From Microbacterium protaetiae (lineage in GTDB: Bacteria > Actinomycetota > Actinomycetes > Actinomycetales > Microbacteriaceae): 64,000 nucleotides of DNA. The stretch is taken from NCBI RefSeq assembly GCF_004135285.1, contig NZ_CP035494.1, forward strand, positions 744,001 to 808,000, given 5' to 3'. The stretch's first letter is position 1; each line of letters starts with the position of its first letter. Shown here piece after piece: positions 61,802-64,000 of the stretch. The translations under genes and the position numbers were made by a program. The notes below the pieces were generated by a model. That model saw only the letters and a list, made by a program, of their open reading frames with translations. It searched no databases and was not told the origin of the DNA.

Positions 61802-62275
61802 ATGTTGATGAACAAGGATGCGACAGCTGCGCAGCGCGGCTATTCAGTGCTCGTGGACGACCCGGGGTTCCTTCTCGCGCGCGTCAACGCCCGTCAACTC
61901 AGCGTCGTGGGTGAGGCGTTGCGTCCGCTCGGACTGAGGCCCCGCTCGTACACGATCCTGCGACTGGCGGCAACCAACGACCCGCCGATGCAGCGCGATC
62001 TCGCGCACGTGCTCGAGCTCGACCCCTCGCAGGTCGTGACCCTCGTAGACGATCTTCAGCGCGCCGGACTCGTGGAACGCCACCAGTCCGAGATCGACAG
62101 ACGCTCGAACGTCATCGTCGCCACCGATCTCGGAAAGGCACGACTGGTTGAGGCGGCATCCGTCGTCACCGAGGCGCACAGCACGGTATTCGCGGTGCTC
62201 GACACCGCCGAGAAGGACGCACTGCACGACGCACTGCGGCGCATCACACTGGCCGAATGGGAGGAAGAAGAATGA
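61802..62275 (+). CDS. MarR family transcriptional regulator
   Basis: A 157-residue regulator. The winged helix reads SYTILRLAATNDPPMQRDLA, then LELDPSQVVTLVDDLQRAGL and the wing RHQSEIDRRSNVIVATDLGK. ATG is at 61802, with another two codons later. It overlaps the second hydroxylase by 4 bases and is divergent from the importer operon, so it probably controls both, with an aromatic acid as likely ligand. This is the usual role of MarR proteins in aromatic catabolism and is inferred here. Confidence 0.87.
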   Translation: MLMNKDATAAQRGYSVLVDDPGFLLARVNARQLSVVGEALRPLGLRPRSYTILRLAATNDPPMQRDLAHVLELDPSQVVTLVDDLQRAGLVERHQSEIDRRSNVIVATDLGKARLVEAASVVTEAHSTVFAVLDTAEKDALHDALRRITLAEWEEEE

Positions 62276-63444
62276 AGATCGCGATCATCGGCGCCGGCAT
62301 CGGCGGACTGACCGCCGCCGCGGCGCTGCGCCGGCATGGCATAGACGTAGAGGTCTACGAACAGGCCCGGGCGCTCGGCGAGGTAGGGGCGGGAATCTCG
62401 CTCGCGAGCAACGGGTGGCGTCTGCTCGAGCGCCTCGGCATCCTCGACCAGGTCGAGAAGATCGGGTCTCCGCTAGACAAGGGCTACTTCCAGCTGCGCT
62501 CGGACGGCTCGTTCATATCCACCCTGCGAGCCCCGGGGGCGCCCCGGCACAAGCGCGTCTTCGGCGTGCATCGCGCGGATCTCATCGAGGTGCTCGCATC
62601 CGTCCTGCCCGACGACGTCATCCGCACCGGCCACCGGCTGCAGTCGCTCACGCAGAACGGCCATGGCGTGCGCCTGGTGTTCGAGGGTGGCGCCGTCACC
62701 GAGGCCGACGCCGTGATCGGCGCCGACGGCATCCACTCGATCGTGCGACGAGAGATCGTCGACGAGGTCGAGCCGCGCCCGTCGGGCACCGCCGCATATC
62801 GCGCGCTGGTTCCCGTCGAGTCGGCGGATGACTGGGAGTGGGGAACCTCGAAGATCTGGATCGGACCGGGCCGGCACTTCCTCGTGTACCCGGTACGGGC
62901 CGATCGCCTCATCAACGTCGTCGCGGTGGTGCCGGCGCAGGGCGGCGAGCGTGACTCGTGGAGCGCACCGGGCGACCCGGCGCAGCTCGCAGCGGAGTTC
63001 GCCGGATGGGAGCCGGCCGTCGAGCGGCTGATCAGCCGCGTGACCGACACGTTCCAGTGGGGCCTGTTCGACCGCGCGCCGCTGCAGACCTGGACGAACG
63101 GACGGTTGGCGCTGCTCGGCGACGCCGCGCACGCCATGCTCCCCCACCTCGGACAGGGCGGCAACCAGACGATCGAGGACGCCTTCTCGCTCGCTGCAGC
63201 CCTCGGCAACGCGGGGCACGACGATGTTCCCGCGGCCCTGGCCACCTATGAGGGTCTGCGGCTGGATCGGGCCAACGCCGTGCAGCTCGTCTCGCGTGAA
63301 GCGGGTCAGCTGTACGACTCCGAGCAGGAGGAGTCGTACGACGAGCGCGACGAGCGAATCCGGCGGATGGCGCCCTTCTACGCCTGGCTCGGCGCGCACG
63401 ACGCCGACTCGCTCGTGCCGCCGCCACTCGCGCCCGCACGGTAA
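62272..63444 (+). CDS. FAD-dependent aromatic hydroxylase (class A flavoprotein monooxygenase), copy 2
   Basis: A 390-residue enzyme similar in layout and in many segments to copy 1. The FAD motif is IAIIGAGIGGLTAAAALRRH, the DG motif is AVIGADGIHSIVR, and the GD motif is LALLGDAAHAMLPHLGQG. The start ATG at 62272 overlaps the MarR stop (ATGA). Two related hydroxylases on either side of one importer could act in sequence on the same compound or on two isomers. No ring-cleavage gene is visible in the window. Confidence 0.88.
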   Translation: MKIAIIGAGIGGLTAAAALRRHGIDVEVYEQARALGEVGAGISLASNGWRLLERLGILDQVEKIGSPLDKGYFQLRSDGSFISTLRAPGAPRHKRVFGVHRADLIEVLASVLPDDVIRTGHRLQSLTQNGHGVRLVFEGGAVTEADAVIGADGIHSIVRREIVDEVEPRPSGTAAYRALVPVESADDWEWGTSKIWIGPGRHFLVYPVRADRLINVVAVVPAQGGERDSWSAPGDPAQLAAEFAGWEPAVERLISRVTDTFQWGLFDRAPLQTWTNGRLALLGDAAHAMLPHLGQGGNQTIEDAFSLAAALGNAGHDDVPAALATYEGLRLDRANAVQLVSREAGQLYDSEQEESYDERDERIRRMAPFYAWLGAHDADSLVPPPLAPAR

Positions 63445-63451
63445 CAAGGGG

Positions 63452-64000
63452 TCACGCGTTCAGCACCTCGCGGCCGATGATGACGCGCATGATCTCGTTG
63501 GTCCCCTCCAAGATCTGGTGCACGCGCAGATCGCGCACGACCTTCTCGATGCCGTAGTCCTGCAGGTATCCGTACCCGCCGTGCAGCTGCAGCGCCTGGT
63601 TGGCGACCTCGAAGCCGGCATCGGTCGCGAAGCGCTTGGCCATCGCGCACTGCAGCGCGACGTCGCTCTCATGCGCATCGACCGCGGCAGCGGCATCCCG
63701 CACCAGCGCCCGCGAGGCCTTCAGCTTCGTGGCCATGTCGGCCAGGGTGAACATCACCGACTGCCGTTCGGCCAGCGGCTCTCCGAACGTGAACCGCTCG
63801 TGCACATAGCGGATGGCCTTGTTCATCGCCCACTGCGCGCCGCCGATCGAGCACGCCGCGATGTTGAGCCTGCCACCGTTGAGTGCCTGCATCGCGATCT
63901 TGAAGCCCTTGCCCACCTCGCCGAGAACCGCGGATGCCGGCACCCGCACCTCATCGAAGATCACCTGCCGCGTCGGCTGGGCGTTCCAACCCATCTTCTT
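63452..64000 (-). CDS. Acyl-CoA dehydrogenase, C-terminal part (partial)
   Basis: The frame is open to the right edge, so the N-terminal part lies outside the window. The visible 180 residues are the end of an acyl-CoA dehydrogenase: KKMGWNAQPTRQVIFDEVRV, GGRLNIAACSIGGAQWAMNK, LHGGYGYLQDYGIEKVVRDL, and the catalytic Glu region ILEGTNEIMRVIIGR. It resembles the isobutyryl-CoA dehydrogenase group. Electrons go to ETF, whose genes lie at 48.7-50.4 kb. It is convergent with the hydroxylase gene (7-base gap). Confidence 0.9.
   Translation of the reverse strand, partial: KKMGWNAQPTRQVIFDEVRVPASAVLGEVGKGFKIAMQALNGGRLNIAACSIGGAQWAMNKAIRYVHERFTFGEPLAERQSVMFTLADMATKLKASRALVRDAAAAVDAHESDVALQCAMAKRFATDAGFEVANQALQLHGGYGYLQDYGIEKVVRDLRVHQILEGTNEIMRVIIGREVLNA

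Noticed and set aside
1..64000. tRNA, rRNA or tmRNA genes.
   Set aside because: I found no cloverleaf-like segment or rRNA signature on either strand while reading; short RNA genes cannot be excluded without a covariance search.

Overview
The window is about 64 kb of high-GC (roughly 70% by eye), gene-dense actinobacterial DNA. Frequent GTG starts, ATGA/GTGA translational couplings, a DUF222-HNH (13E12-type) gene, an F420 ligase, PutA and a mycobacterial-style type VII secretion system point to Micrococcales, most likely Microbacteriaceae (a Microbacterium-like organism). This placement is inferred from style and gene content, not from a marker gene.

Layout. 1-2.2 kb: end of a rhamnose pathway operon (aldolase/dehydrogenase C-terminus plus rhamnulokinase). 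2.2-6.7 kb: an esterase, a MATE exporter and a membrane-anchored molybdopterin oxidoreductase. 6.7-9.8 kb: arginine/ornithine catabolism (RocD plus a DDAH/arginine dihydrolase-like enzyme) with a divergent TetR regulator. 10-12.3 kb: a lone DUF222-HNH endonuclease gene and a VapBC-type toxin-antitoxin pair. 12.3-20.2 kb: a glycoside uptake and hydrolysis cluster (LacI regulator, GH5-like hydrolase, two permeases, binding protein, divergent GH1 beta-glucosidase), with a LacI-type operator inside a recognisable promoter. 20.3-25 kb: bifunctional PutA and a divergent LysR regulator sharing an operator-like repeat array. 25-41.6 kb: a complete-looking type VII secretion locus in two divergent arms. 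41.6-46.4 kb: thioesterase, GNAT, CofE, DUF4097 protein and a two-component system. 46.4-50.4 kb: a 73-bp tandem repeat array, then an etfB-etfA-cytochrome b operon. 50.5-55.4 kb: MarR, a PadR/DUF1048/ABC exporter operon, an ArsR-like regulator and an MFS transporter. 55.5-64 kb: a hairpin element, enoyl-CoA hydratase, a frameshifted TMEM175-type channel gene, then two FAD hydroxylases flanking a sulfonate/nitrate-type ABC importer with a MarR regulator, and the 3' part of an acyl-CoA dehydrogenase.

The most unusual region is the type VII locus. The leftward arm encodes two WXG100 proteins, a small helical protein, a divergent mycosin, a Gly-rich PPE-like protein, one EccD, a zinc-ribbon/RDD/FHA protein and EccC. 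The rightward arm encodes a YbaB/EspL-like protein, an EspC-like protein, a WXG-membrane chimera, a small membrane protein, a second EccD, EccB and a second, canonical mycosin. Two different EccD and two different mycosins serve one EccC and one EccB, and no EccE or EccA is visible. Other notable signals are a GGCATCC/GGATGCC heptamer that looks strongly over-represented, palindromic intergenic elements, and REP-like DNA embedded in the coding sequence of the ETF-linked cytochrome b.
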